Origin: Alphaproteobacteria bacterium
Lineage (GTDB): Bacteria; Pseudomonadota; Alphaproteobacteria; Rhizobiales; Xanthobacteraceae
Direction: 5' to 3'
Assembly (NCBI GenBank): GCA_037200445.1
Contig: JBBCGH010000001.1
Coordinates: 4,895,162 to 4,959,161, forward strand
DNA: 64,000 nt
Shown here: one piece after another, positions 9,770-17,547 of the stretch
How positions within the stretch are numbered: the stretch's first letter is position 1
Layout: every line of letters starts with the position of its first letter
Program-made: the position numbers and the translations under genes
The notes under the pieces: model-generated
What the model was told of the DNA's origin: nothing
Database searches by the model: none
What the model saw: the letters and a program-made list of their open reading frames with translations, nothing else

Positions 9770-10198
9770 ATGGCCCGCGCCGCCGCCCGAAAGTCGAACT
9801 CCGCTTCAAAGAGCATCGGTTTCGCCGAGGAGGCGCAGCCCTTTCTGCATGACGACATCGTCCGCGGCGTTCCGGCGAGGCGCGTGCAGGAGTTGATCAA
9901 TCGGGGTGTGTTGCCGGCCAAGGCTGTCTACCGTGTGGTGCCAGAACGCACGTTCAAGCGCCGGCTTGCTAACCGGGAAACCTTAAAGCCGTCCGAAGCC
10001 GACGCAGTGGCGCGGCTGTTGCGGGTTACCGAGACAGCCATCAGGGCCTTCGGCGATATAGATTTTGCGCGCAAGTATCTCAGCCTTCCCGTTCCTGCCC
10101 TCGGAGATAAAATACCCCTCGAGCTTGCCGAGACCGATGCGGGCGCGCGTGAAGTCGAGGCTGCGCTGATGCGCTTCGCGCACGGCATTTATATCTGA
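9770..10198 (+). CDS. Xre/MbcA/ParS-type antitoxin (DUF2384)
   Basis: This 142-residue protein is the antitoxin half of a RES-Xre pair. The middle (VVPERTFKRRLANRETLKPSEAD) fits the Xre-like DNA-binding segment. The C-terminus (FGDIDFARKYLSLPVPALG and IPLELAETDAGAREVEAAL) is the DUF2384 toxin-binding domain. Its stop codon shares a base with the toxin start (TGATG at 10196-10200), so the two are translated together. By analogy with the family it should bind and block the RES toxin and repress its own promoter, which would lie in the 50 bp after the acyl-CoA synthetase. Confidence 0.88.
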   Translation: MARAAARKSNSASKSIGFAEEAQPFLHDDIVRGVPARRVQELINRGVLPAKAVYRVVPERTFKRRLANRETLKPSEADAVARLLRVTETAIRAFGDIDFARKYLSLPVPALGDKIPLELAETDAGAREVEAALMRFAHGIYI

Positions 10199-10734
10199 TG
10201 CCTTTGGTTTGGCGGCTGGCGCGTCCAGAGTTTGCCGAGCACCTTGATGGCGAAGGCAGTAGGATTGAAGGCGGGCGCTGGAATCCAATCGGTCTGCCAG
10301 CTCTCTACACGTCGGAACTCCTGTCGCTGAGCGTGCTGGAAGTACACGTGCACCTGCCACCCCAGATGCGCGATGCGTTGCCAGTACTCAGGGCGGTTCA
10401 AATCTCGATTCCCGATATGATCGGAATCACGCGCGTGTCAGTGGAACGATTGGCCGAGCTGCTGGCAGCAGACGATCCGCTCGCTGTGTGTCAAGCTGTC
10501 GGAGAAGCTTGGATCAGCCGCGGCCGCGATCTCGTGTTTCAAGTACCATCGGTTCTCGTGCCTGAAGAAACCAATCTGATACTCAACCCCGCACATCCAC
10601 GCATGCGTGAGGTCAAGATCGTCTCGTCACGCCCGTTCCATTTCGACCGCGTCTTGTTGTGCGGAAGGCCTGAGCCTCACCACAGCCCGTTCTTCTCCCA
10701 TTGCTCCTGCGGGATCGGCTCGCCGACCTGGTAG
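10198..10734 (+). CDS. RES-domain toxin
   Basis: The product has 178 residues. RES toxins deplete NAD+ in the cell. The conserved Arg and Gly are in MPLVWRLARPEFA and IEGGRWNPIGLPALYTSE, followed by the Glu in LSVLEVHVH and the Ser/Asn region VPSVLVPEETNLILNPAHP. The N-terminal two thirds are a full-length RES domain. The last 26 residues (from LLCGRPEPHH) look foreign and overlap the opposite-strand gene by 58 bp. A single-base change near 10650 would instead end the protein at a TGA near 10671, so the tail may reflect a sequence error. Confidence 0.85.
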   Translation: MPLVWRLARPEFAEHLDGEGSRIEGGRWNPIGLPALYTSELLSLSVLEVHVHLPPQMRDALPVLRAVQISIPDMIGITRVSVERLAELLAADDPLAVCQAVGEAWISRGRDLVFQVPSVLVPEETNLILNPAHPRMREVKIVSSRPFHFDRVLLCGRPEPHHSPFFSHCSCGIGSPTW

Positions 10735-11060
10735 CTGAACGAGAGCACCTGCATGTGATCGGGCGAGGTCTTGCAGGTGAACGAGAACTGGTACCACTGG
10801 CCCTTGCTTTTGAACGCGCCGCCCTTCCCGCTCATGGTGGTGTCCGCCACCTTCGGATTGGCGAGCGCGCTGACGATGGTGCGCTCCGGCCGGTAGGTCT
10901 TGTCCCTACCGATGCGCTGCATCGCCTCGAGATCGCAGACCTGCTCGAAGCGTGCGTCGGGATCGAGCTGCTGGAGCATGCGCTCGACCTTCGCATCGAT
11001 CGCAGACGCAACGGTGACCCCGGGCGCGAGAAGCGCCAATGCGAATACGGCACGAAGCAA
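10677..11060 (-). CDS. secreted hypothetical protein, DUF930-like
   Basis: I place the start at a TTG at 11060, with GGGGAG ten bases upstream. It gives a clean signal peptide, LRAVFALALLAPGVTVASA; an upstream in-frame start would add a long Arg-rich head with no sense. The mature part of roughly 105 residues contains LEQLDP-like and EQVCDLEAMQRIG segments and two Cys. This resembles DUF930 proteins of Rhizobiales, but I hold the match loosely. The function is unknown and the location is likely periplasmic. The gene is convergent with the RES toxin and divergent from the next gene. Confidence 0.55.
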   Translation of the reverse strand: MLRAVFALALLAPGVTVASAIDAKVERMLQQLDPDARFEQVCDLEAMQRIGRDKTYRPERTIVSALANPKVADTTMSGKGGAFKSKGQWYQFSFTCKTSPDHMQVLSFSYQVGEPIPQEQWEKNGLW

Positions 11061-11348
11061 AGTTCCGGTTCTCCCCGCCAGCGCCCCGGGAAGCCATCTG
11101 CCTGAAGGCGGCCGAATCGGCAAGCGAACGAAGCGCGACCAAATGAAGGCGCGACTCCCGATTCGAAAACACGATCGGATCGCGCGCGAGTTGCGCGAGA
11201 ACGCGGCGCGCGGTCGCGCGAACGGCATCCCGCGTGCCACGCCGGATCGACTGCCTGTCGATTGTACGGCGCGCTTGTCGATGAGACAGCCGCCGCAATA
11301 CAATGTCAGCGACAGTCATATCCACACGCTCAGCCTGGAGATGTCAGC

Positions 11349-12206
11349 ATGGTCAGCCTCGGACTTCGGCCCGCTTCGCAGCCCTTCGTGCGTCTCAGCG
11401 GGCCCGCGCATCAGGTGGCCGACTCGCTCGGTCCGCTCGCCAACCTGGTCGGCACCTGGATGGGCAGCAAGGGGTGGGAAATCATCGCGGTGCCGGCCCC
11501 CTTGGGCAATCCGCCAACCGGGGAAACCTTCCGTTTGATCATCCGGCCCTACATCGAGATCATCACATTCGTGCCGATCGGCGCGCCGGTGCCGAACCGC
11601 GGCTACCCCGACGACCTGTTCATTACCGGCGTGCAGTACGACATGCGCATCTGCGATGCCGAGACCAATCAGCCGCTGCATCTGGAAACCGGCATGTGGC
11701 TCTACCTGCCCGGACAGGCACAGACAATCGCGCGCTCCGCGACGGTGCCCCATGGCGACAGCCTGCTGGCACTCGGGAATGCCACGACGCTGAGCGGGGC
11801 GCCGGCGATCCCCAAGACCACTGCCATCCCGGTGATCAAGGGCTTCAAACCGGGGTACACCGACAATTACCTGCGGCTGCCCTCCACTATTCCATTCGTG
11901 GCGAGCGACGTGAGCAAGGTCCTACAAGATGCGATTGCCCAGCAGACAATCAGCCAGACCGACCAGCTCGACATCTCGACCGCGAACGGCGGCGGCGTCC
12001 TGAATATTCCGTTCGTCACGGCTCAGGCCAATACCAACGCGTTCACCTGTACTTACTGGATCGAGACGATCAAGACCGCGAGCGGCGACGTCCAGCAGCT
12101 GCAGTATCTGCAGCAGGCGAACCTTAATTTCATCAAACAGTTCGATAATTCGGGCGACCTGATCATGTGGCCGCACATCAATATGAATACGCTGTCGAAG
12201 CAGTAG
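11349..12206 (+). CDS. beta-barrel (nitrobindin/heme-binding-like) hypothetical protein
   Basis: The gene starts at the ATG at 11349, with GGAG eight bases upstream. The 285-residue product has [20 protein letters not shown] near the N-terminus, reminiscent of the GxWxGxG opening of nitrobindin-like barrels, and a run of short alternating hydrophobic strands ([18 protein letters not shown]). No signal peptide or membrane segment is seen. It may bind a hydrophobic ligand or heme, but no His ligand can be assigned with confidence. The product is longer than single-domain nitrobindins (about 160 residues). It is convergent with the GMC genes, with a zero-base gap. Confidence 0.6.
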   Translation: MVSLGLRPASQPFVRLSGPAHQVADSLGPLANLVGTWMGSKGWEIIAVPAPLGNPPTGETFRLIIRPYIEIITFVPIGAPVPNRGYPDDLFITGVQYDMRICDAETNQPLHLETGMWLYLPGQAQTIARSATVPHGDSLLALGNATTLSGAPAIPKTTAIPVIKGFKPGYTDNYLRLPSTIPFVASDVSKVLQDAIAQQTISQTDQLDISTANGGGVLNIPFVTAQANTNAFTCTYWIETIKTASGDVQQLQYLQQANLNFIKQFDNSGDLIMWPHINMNTLSKQ

Positions 12207-13802
12207 TCAGCGCGAACGCGCGTCCTCAAGGATCATCTCCGCCCCCTTCTCGGCGATCATGATGGTCGGCGCATTGGTGTTGCCGGAGACGAGCGCCGGC
12301 ATGATGGAGGCATCGACCACGCGCAGCCGCTCGACGCCGTACACCTTGAGCCGCGCGTCGACGACGGCGGTCGGATCGCTCCCCATGCGGCAGGTCGAGG
12401 TCGGGTGATAGACGGTCGAGCCGCGGCGGCGCACGTAGTCGAGGAGATCGCCGTCGCTGGCGCAGGCCGGGCCGGGCTCGTGCTCCGACTCGATGAACGG
12501 CGCCATCGGCGGCGCCGCCATGATGCGGCGGAGCGCGCGAATGCCGGCGATCGTGGTGTCGCGGTCTTTCGCGGCCGAGAGATAGTTCGGCCGGATCGCG
12601 GGCGCTTGCCGCGCATCGGCCGACTTGATGCGCACGGTGCCGCGGCTTTCCGGGCGCAATACGATCACCGGGCAGGTGACACCCGAGAAGGAATGCAACG
12701 GCCCGCCGATCGCGTCGGCGGAGAACAGCATGATGTGGGTCTGCACATCCGGCGTCTCGACCGCCTCGTTGGTGCGCAGAAAACCGCCCACGTAGCCCGC
12801 GCCCATCGCCAGCAGACCGCGCCGGCGCAACAGATAGTTGGCACCGGCGAGGAAGCCGCGCAGCTTGTTGGAAAAGAAGTCGTTCGCCGAGACCGGCTGC
12901 TTGGCGCGAAACACCAGCCGCGCGTGATAGTGATCCTGCAAATCATTACCGACGCCCGGCATGTCGGCGACCACCGCGACGCCGTGCTCGCGCAGCAGCG
13001 CGGCGGGGCCGAGGCCTGAGAGCTGCATCAGCTGCGGCGAATTGAATGCGCCGCCGGCGAGGATTACTTCACCCGCACGGGCCTCGCGTTTCGCGCCGCC
13101 TTGTAGATACTCGATGCCGACTGCGCGCTTGCCTTCAAGCAGGATGCGCGTCGCGAGCGCATGTGACGTGACTGAAAGGTTACCGCGCCTGCGCGCCGGT
13201 TTCAGATAGCCCACCGCGGTCGAGCAACGCCGCCCGTTGCGGGTCGTGAACTGGTAGTAGCCGAAGCCTTCCTGAACCGCGCCGTTGAAATCCGGGTTGC
13301 GGGGATAGCCGCACTGCTCGGCGGCTTCGACGAACGCATCCGCGATCGGCAAATCGCCGAGATCGGACACGCAGAGCGGCCCGTCCTCCCCGTGCCATTC
13401 ATCGGCGCCGCGCTCCTGGTGCTCCGACTTGCGGAAATACGGCAGCACGTCGGCATGGCTCCAGCCGACATTGCCGAGTTGGCGCCAGCGGTCGTAGTCC
13501 TGCGCCTGCCCGCGCACATACATCAGCCCGTTGATCGAGGACGAGCCGCCCATCACTTTTCCACGCGGCGCAATGATCTTGCGGCCGTGGCATTCGGCTT
13601 CCGGCTCGGTTTCGTAGAGCCAGTTCACGTGCGGGTTGGAGAAGTGCTTGCCGTAACCGAGCGGCACATGGATCCAGATGTTGTTGTCCTCGCCGCCGGC
13701 TTCGAGCAGCAGCACGCGATGCTTGCCGCTCGCCGTGAGCCGGTTCGCGAGCACGCAACCCGCGCTGCCGGCGCCGACGATGATGAAGTCGAAGGTTTCC
13801 AT
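12207..13802 (-). CDS. GMC family oxidoreductase 1
   Basis: This 531-residue FAD enzyme of the glucose-methanol-choline family oxidises an alcohol group. [16 protein letters not shown] is the FAD fold. [18 protein letters not shown] and [17 protein letters not shown] are the two GMC signatures. [10 protein letters not shown] carries the catalytic His and [16 protein letters not shown] the second active-site block. The ATG at 13802 overlaps the stop of the upstream paralogue (TGATG), so the two are translationally coupled; a GTG at 13805 is also possible. The substrate is unknown. The choline dehydrogenase label often given to such proteins is not supported by any bet genes nearby. Confidence 0.92.
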   Translation of the reverse strand: METFDFIIVGAGSAGCVLANRLTASGKHRVLLLEAGGEDNNIWIHVPLGYGKHFSNPHVNWLYETEPEAECHGRKIIAPRGKVMGGSSSINGLMYVRGQAQDYDRWRQLGNVGWSHADVLPYFRKSEHQERGADEWHGEDGPLCVSDLGDLPIADAFVEAAEQCGYPRNPDFNGAVQEGFGYYQFTTRNGRRCSTAVGYLKPARRRGNLSVTSHALATRILLEGKRAVGIEYLQGGAKREARAGEVILAGGAFNSPQLMQLSGLGPAALLREHGVAVVADMPGVGNDLQDHYHARLVFRAKQPVSANDFFSNKLRGFLAGANYLLRRRGLLAMGAGYVGGFLRTNEAVETPDVQTHIMLFSADAIGGPLHSFSGVTCPVIVLRPESRGTVRIKSADARQAPAIRPNYLSAAKDRDTTIAGIRALRRIMAAPPMAPFIESEHEPGPACASDGDLLDYVRRRGSTVYHPTSTCRMGSDPTAVVDARLKVYGVERLRVVDASIMPALVSGNTNAPTIMIAEKGAEMILEDARSR

Positions 13803-15424
13803 CACGCAGCGAGCAGCGCCGCCTTCGCGCTCGCGTCAGCCAAAATCATGTCGGAGGCCTTCTCGCCGATCATCACGCAAGCGGCGTTGGTGTTGCCCGA
13901 GACAACGGTCGGCATGATCGACGCATCCGCGACGCGCAGGCCCGCAAATCCGTGCACGCGCAGGCGCTCGTCCACCACGGCGGTGACGTCCGAGCCCATG
14001 CGGCAGGTCGAGGTCGGGTGGAATACAGTCGTGCCTCTCTGGCGTACGTACGCGAGACAATCGTCGTCGCTTTGTATTTTCTGTCCGAACGCGAGCTCTT
14101 CATCGATGTAGCGCATGATTGCGGGCTGGCTCATCACGCGGCGCAACAGCTTCATGCCCGCGATCATGCAATCGCGGTCCGCCAGAGCCGTGAGATAGCG
14201 CGGCTGGATCGCCGGGGCTTCAAGCGGATTCGCCGACTTGATGCGCACAAAGCCGCGGCTCTCGGGGCGAAGCTGGCAGACTGAAGCGAGGAAGCCGGGC
14301 CATGGATGCAGCTTCTGTCCGACCGAGTCGGCCGAAAACAGAATGAAGTGAAACTGCACATCGGGCGTCGCCATCATGGGATCGGTCTTGGCAAACGCGC
14401 CCGCGTAGCCCGCCCCGATGGTGAGAAAGCCCTTGCGCAGCAACGCATAACGCAGGCCCGCCGCGACGCGGCCGGTCAGGCTGCCCATCATGTCGTTCAT
14501 GGTGTTGCGCGTTTTGGAGCGATAGTTGATGCGCGCCTGATAGTGATCCTGCAGGTCCGCGCCGACGCCCTTCATGTCGGCGACGACCTTGATGCCATGC
14601 TGTTGCAGCAGATCGGCCGGGCCGACGCCGGAGAGCTGCAGCAGCTGCGGCGAGTTGAACGCGCCGCTCGACAGGATCACTTCGGCCGTAGCGCGCGCGG
14701 TGTGCGTCGCGCCATCCTTCTTGTACTCGACGCCGACCGCGCGGCGGCCGTCGAACAGGATGCGTGTGGTGAGTGCATTCGACACGACCGCCAGATTGGC
14801 GCGCTTGCGCGCCGGCGCGAGGTAGCCGCGCGCGGTCGACCAGCGGCGGCCCTTGCGGGTGGTGAGCTGGAAATAGCCGGCACCCTCCTGGCTCGCGCCG
14901 TTGAAGTCGTCGGTGCGCGGGATGCCGGCCTCTCCGCACGCCTCGATGAACGCCGCGCACAGCGGATGCGGCTCGCTCACATCGCGCACGGCGAGCGGAC
15001 CGCCGACGCCATGCAGCTCGTCCGCGCCGCGCTCCTGATCCTCGGCGCGACGGAAATACGGCAGCACGTCGGTGAAGCTCCAGCCGGCGTTGCCGAGCTG
15101 ACGCCAGTGATCGAAATCCTCCGCCTGCCCGCGAATATACAGAAGCCCGTTGATCGAGGAGGAGCCGCCCATCACCTTGCCGCGCGGCTGGATGATCGAC
15201 CGGCCGCCGAGCTCCGGCTCGGGCTCGGAATTGTAGAGCCAGTTGTGCCGCGCGTCGGCGAAGAGCTTGGCGTAGCCGATCGGCACATGGATCCACAGAT
15301 TGCGATCCTCGCCGCCCGCCTCGATCAGCAGCACGCGGTGCTTGCCGTTCGCGGTCAGGCGATTTGCCAAAACGCACCCGGCGCTGCCCGCGCCCACGAC
15401 GATGTAGTCGAACGAACCGTCCAC
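13802..15424 (-). CDS. GMC family oxidoreductase 2
   Basis: A tandem paralogue of the downstream GMC gene, with 540 residues. The start is a GTG at 15424 preceded by GGAGGA. The open frame continues upstream to 15589, but that part would run across the padR promoter and has no family sequence. All GMC motifs are present: [53 protein letters not shown] and [10 protein letters not shown]. The two enzymes are alike along their whole length, which suggests a local duplication followed by divergence. The pair is transcribed divergently from padR, so the PadR operators could influence it as well. Confidence 0.92.
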   Translation of the reverse strand: MDGSFDYIVVGAGSAGCVLANRLTANGKHRVLLIEAGGEDRNLWIHVPIGYAKLFADARHNWLYNSEPEPELGGRSIIQPRGKVMGGSSSINGLLYIRGQAEDFDHWRQLGNAGWSFTDVLPYFRRAEDQERGADELHGVGGPLAVRDVSEPHPLCAAFIEACGEAGIPRTDDFNGASQEGAGYFQLTTRKGRRWSTARGYLAPARKRANLAVVSNALTTRILFDGRRAVGVEYKKDGATHTARATAEVILSSGAFNSPQLLQLSGVGPADLLQQHGIKVVADMKGVGADLQDHYQARINYRSKTRNTMNDMMGSLTGRVAAGLRYALLRKGFLTIGAGYAGAFAKTDPMMATPDVQFHFILFSADSVGQKLHPWPGFLASVCQLRPESRGFVRIKSANPLEAPAIQPRYLTALADRDCMIAGMKLLRRVMSQPAIMRYIDEELAFGQKIQSDDDCLAYVRQRGTTVFHPTSTCRMGSDVTAVVDERLRVHGFAGLRVADASIMPTVVSGNTNAACVMIGEKASDMILADASAKAALLAA

Positions 15425-15566
15425 GCGCTCCTCCCGCCTCGCATTCTTCCGCGAGCCCGGCCGAAGTTGAGGCCAAGAGCACCACGGCTTCAAGGGCGGG
15501 CTCATTCCGCCACCCCCGCGTGCACCCCCTTTGCGTAATATGTTGATTTGTCTCGCGAATAAACAT

Positions 15567-15621
15567 CTAAAGATATATCTCTTGACCATTCCGTGAGACC
15601 TACGTACCTAAAGATATATCT
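15567..15621 (+). promoter_or_regulatory. padR promoter flanked by two identical palindromic operators
   Basis: CTAAAGATATATCT occurs exactly twice, at 15567-15580 and 15608-15621, 41 bp apart (about four helix turns). Its core AGATATATCT is a perfect palindrome. A promoter fits between them: TTGACC at 15582-15587, a 17-bp spacer, and TACCTA at 15605-15610. The left copy ends one base before the -35 box and the right copy overlaps the -10 box. The ribosome binding site AAGGGAG lies just before the ATG at 15639. Binding of PadR at both sites would block the promoter, so autorepression is a natural inference. Confidence 0.7.
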
Positions 15622-15638
15622 GACAAGGGAGTTTTCAG

Positions 15639-16310
15639 ATGTTTGGACATCGACATGGCGGAGAGGGCCACTGGGCAGCGGGAGGGCGCCGCTGGCGCCG
15701 CCACTTCGGCGGCGGCTTCGGCGGGCGGCACGGGATGGGTGGCGACATGATGCGCGCCGGCCGCATGCTGGCGCAGGGCGACCTGCGTCTCATCGCGCTT
15801 GCGCTGATCGCCGAGCAGCCGCGTCACGGATACGAGATCATCAAGCTGCTCGAAGACCGTACCGAGGGCTGGTACTCACCGAGCCCGGGCATCGTCTATC
15901 CGACGCTTACCTATCTGGAAGAAGCCGGCTACGTCACCGCGCAAGCCGAGGGCGCAAAGAAGCTCTACACCATCACCGACGAGGGACGCGCATACCTGGA
16001 GCAGAACCGCGACTTCGTCGATGCGGTGCTCGAGCGCCTGAGCACGATCGGCGAGAAGGTGAAGCGCATGCGCGAGCACTTTTCGCGCGAGGAGGAGCAC
16101 GACGATCGCGGGCGGCGCGGACGGCGTCATCGGCGCGGAAGGGACCGCGGCGACGATGAGGAACGCGACTCCGTTCCCCCGCTGGTGCGCGCGGCGCTCG
16201 AAAACCTGCACGACGTCGCCGAACAGGTGATCGAGGGTGACGCCGAGTCCGAAGCGAAGGTGGTCGAGGTACTCGCGCGCGCCGCACAGGACCTGAAGCG
16301 CAAGAACTAG
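15639..16310 (+). CDS. PadR family transcriptional regulator
   Basis: The product has 223 residues. The first 40 are rich in Gly, His and Arg (MFGHRHGGEGHW onward), a head typical of one PadR subfamily. Residues of about 45-125 form the PadR winged helix: LIALALIAEQPRHGYEIIKLLE, GWYSPSPGIVYPTLTYLEEAGYV and YTITDEGRAYLE. A charged Arg/Glu-rich linker (REEEHDDRGRRGRRHRRGRD) leads to a short helical tail that may aid dimerisation. The His-rich head could bind metal, which is conjecture. It is divergent from the GMC pair and convergent with an MFS gene whose stop it overlaps by a few bases. Both neighbours are candidate targets. Confidence 0.92.
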   Translation: MFGHRHGGEGHWAAGGRRWRRHFGGGFGGRHGMGGDMMRAGRMLAQGDLRLIALALIAEQPRHGYEIIKLLEDRTEGWYSPSPGIVYPTLTYLEEAGYVTAQAEGAKKLYTITDEGRAYLEQNRDFVDAVLERLSTIGEKVKRMREHFSREEEHDDRGRRGRRHRRGRDRGDDEERDSVPPLVRAALENLHDVAEQVIEGDAESEAKVVEVLARAAQDLKRKN

Positions 16311-17473
16311 CGCCGCAGCACGCGCTCTGCGGCGACGAACAACGACAAAGCGGCGATGCAGGCGACCATCATCGTCGCCGCGAACAGCACCGGCGCCGCA
16401 GCGCTGCCGGTGAGATCGCGCGCCAGCCCCGCTCCGCCCGGCAGCACCGCCATCGCCGCATAGTAGACCGTGAAAAAGACGCCCATGCCGCCCGCCCGGC
16501 TTTGCGGACGCAGAACCTGCGCGGGCAACGCCATGATCTGGCCGGGCGGCACGCCATTGAAGAGGATGATCAGCGCGACCGGAACCAGCATGGAATCCGA
16601 AAGCGCGAGCGCCACAAGCGCGCCGCTCGTGATCGCGAACGAACCGTGCATCATCAGGTTCGGCCGACCGATACGCGCGGCGATGAAGCTCCAGAGTGGA
16701 ATCGAGGGGATGAGCGACCAGCCGAACAGGCTGACGATCCAGCCAGCCTGAACCGGCGTGAAGGAGCGCTGCGTGAACAGTTCCGGCGCGAAGCTGACCA
16801 TCACGATGTAAGACACATTGGAAAAGGCCCAGATCAGACCTGCAATGATCACCAGCACCCATTCGCGCCGCGTCAGATCGAGCGAGAGGCGTGCGGCGCC
16901 TTCATCCGGCATGTCCGGCGGGTCGCGATAGAACATCGCCACCAGCGCCAGCGCGATCAGGGCGGCGAGCGCGCCGAGATGCATAATCGGCGCGAAGCCA
17001 TGCGCCGCAGCGACCGGCGCAAAGCCCACAATCGCCAGCGCGAGACCGAACGGCCAGCTCGACACCAGCGTTCCCATCGCGATGACGATCTCGCGGCTGG
17101 CAAACCAGTCCGCGATCATCTTGGTGACGAGGACATTGAAGAAGACCGCGCCGGTGCCGGCGACCACGCGGCCGATGGCAGCGGCCGCATATGACGCACT
17201 CAGGCCCATCATCACGCCGCCGGCGACCATCAGGGCCAATCCGAGCAGCGCGATTTGTTTTGCGCCGAAGCGCTGGCCGAGGACGCCGCCCGGCAGCGAA
17301 ATCACGATGCCGGGCGACATGTAAAGGCCGATCAGCAGGCCGAGCGAGGTGAAGTCGATTGCGAGCGCCGCGATGAGGGAAGCACTGCTCGAGGCGACGG
17401 TCTGGAACTGAACCGCAATGGCAGTGCGCGCCGCAAACAGCACGGCCAGCATGAGCCAGCGATTTTCGATCAC
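16307..17473 (-). CDS. MFS transporter
   Basis: This 388-residue protein has twelve hydrophobic segments in two halves and the MFS loop LPGGVLGQRFGAKQIALLGL between helices 2 and 3. The central loop after helix 6 (YRDPPDMPDEGAARLSLDL) is short and polar. The overall style is that of the CynX/NimT or nitrate/oxalate-type MFS branch, but the substrate cannot be read. It is convergent with padR with overlapping ends, which suggests a link with the PadR/GMC cluster. No regulator-binding site is seen before its start. Confidence 0.88.
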   Translation of the reverse strand: MIENRWLMLAVLFAARTAIAVQFQTVASSSASLIAALAIDFTSLGLLIGLYMSPGIVISLPGGVLGQRFGAKQIALLGLALMVAGGVMMGLSASYAAAAIGRVVAGTGAVFFNVLVTKMIADWFASREIVIAMGTLVSSWPFGLALAIVGFAPVAAAHGFAPIMHLGALAALIALALVAMFYRDPPDMPDEGAARLSLDLTRREWVLVIIAGLIWAFSNVSYIVMVSFAPELFTQRSFTPVQAGWIVSLFGWSLIPSIPLWSFIAARIGRPNLMMHGSFAITSGALVALALSDSMLVPVALIILFNGVPPGQIMALPAQVLRPQSRAGGMGVFFTVYYAAMAVLPGGAGLARDLTGSAAAPVLFAATMMVACIAALSLFVAAERVLRR

Positions 17474-17547
17474 CTGTCCCCGCCCTCGATGCAGTCGGGT
17501 AGCCTAGCAAGTCCTGCGGCGCGAAGTCGAACGACATGCGTCTATCG

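Noticed and set aside
12207-15424. Choline dehydrogenase pair (betA-like)
   Set aside because: GMC motifs alone do not define choline as substrate and no betaine genes are near.
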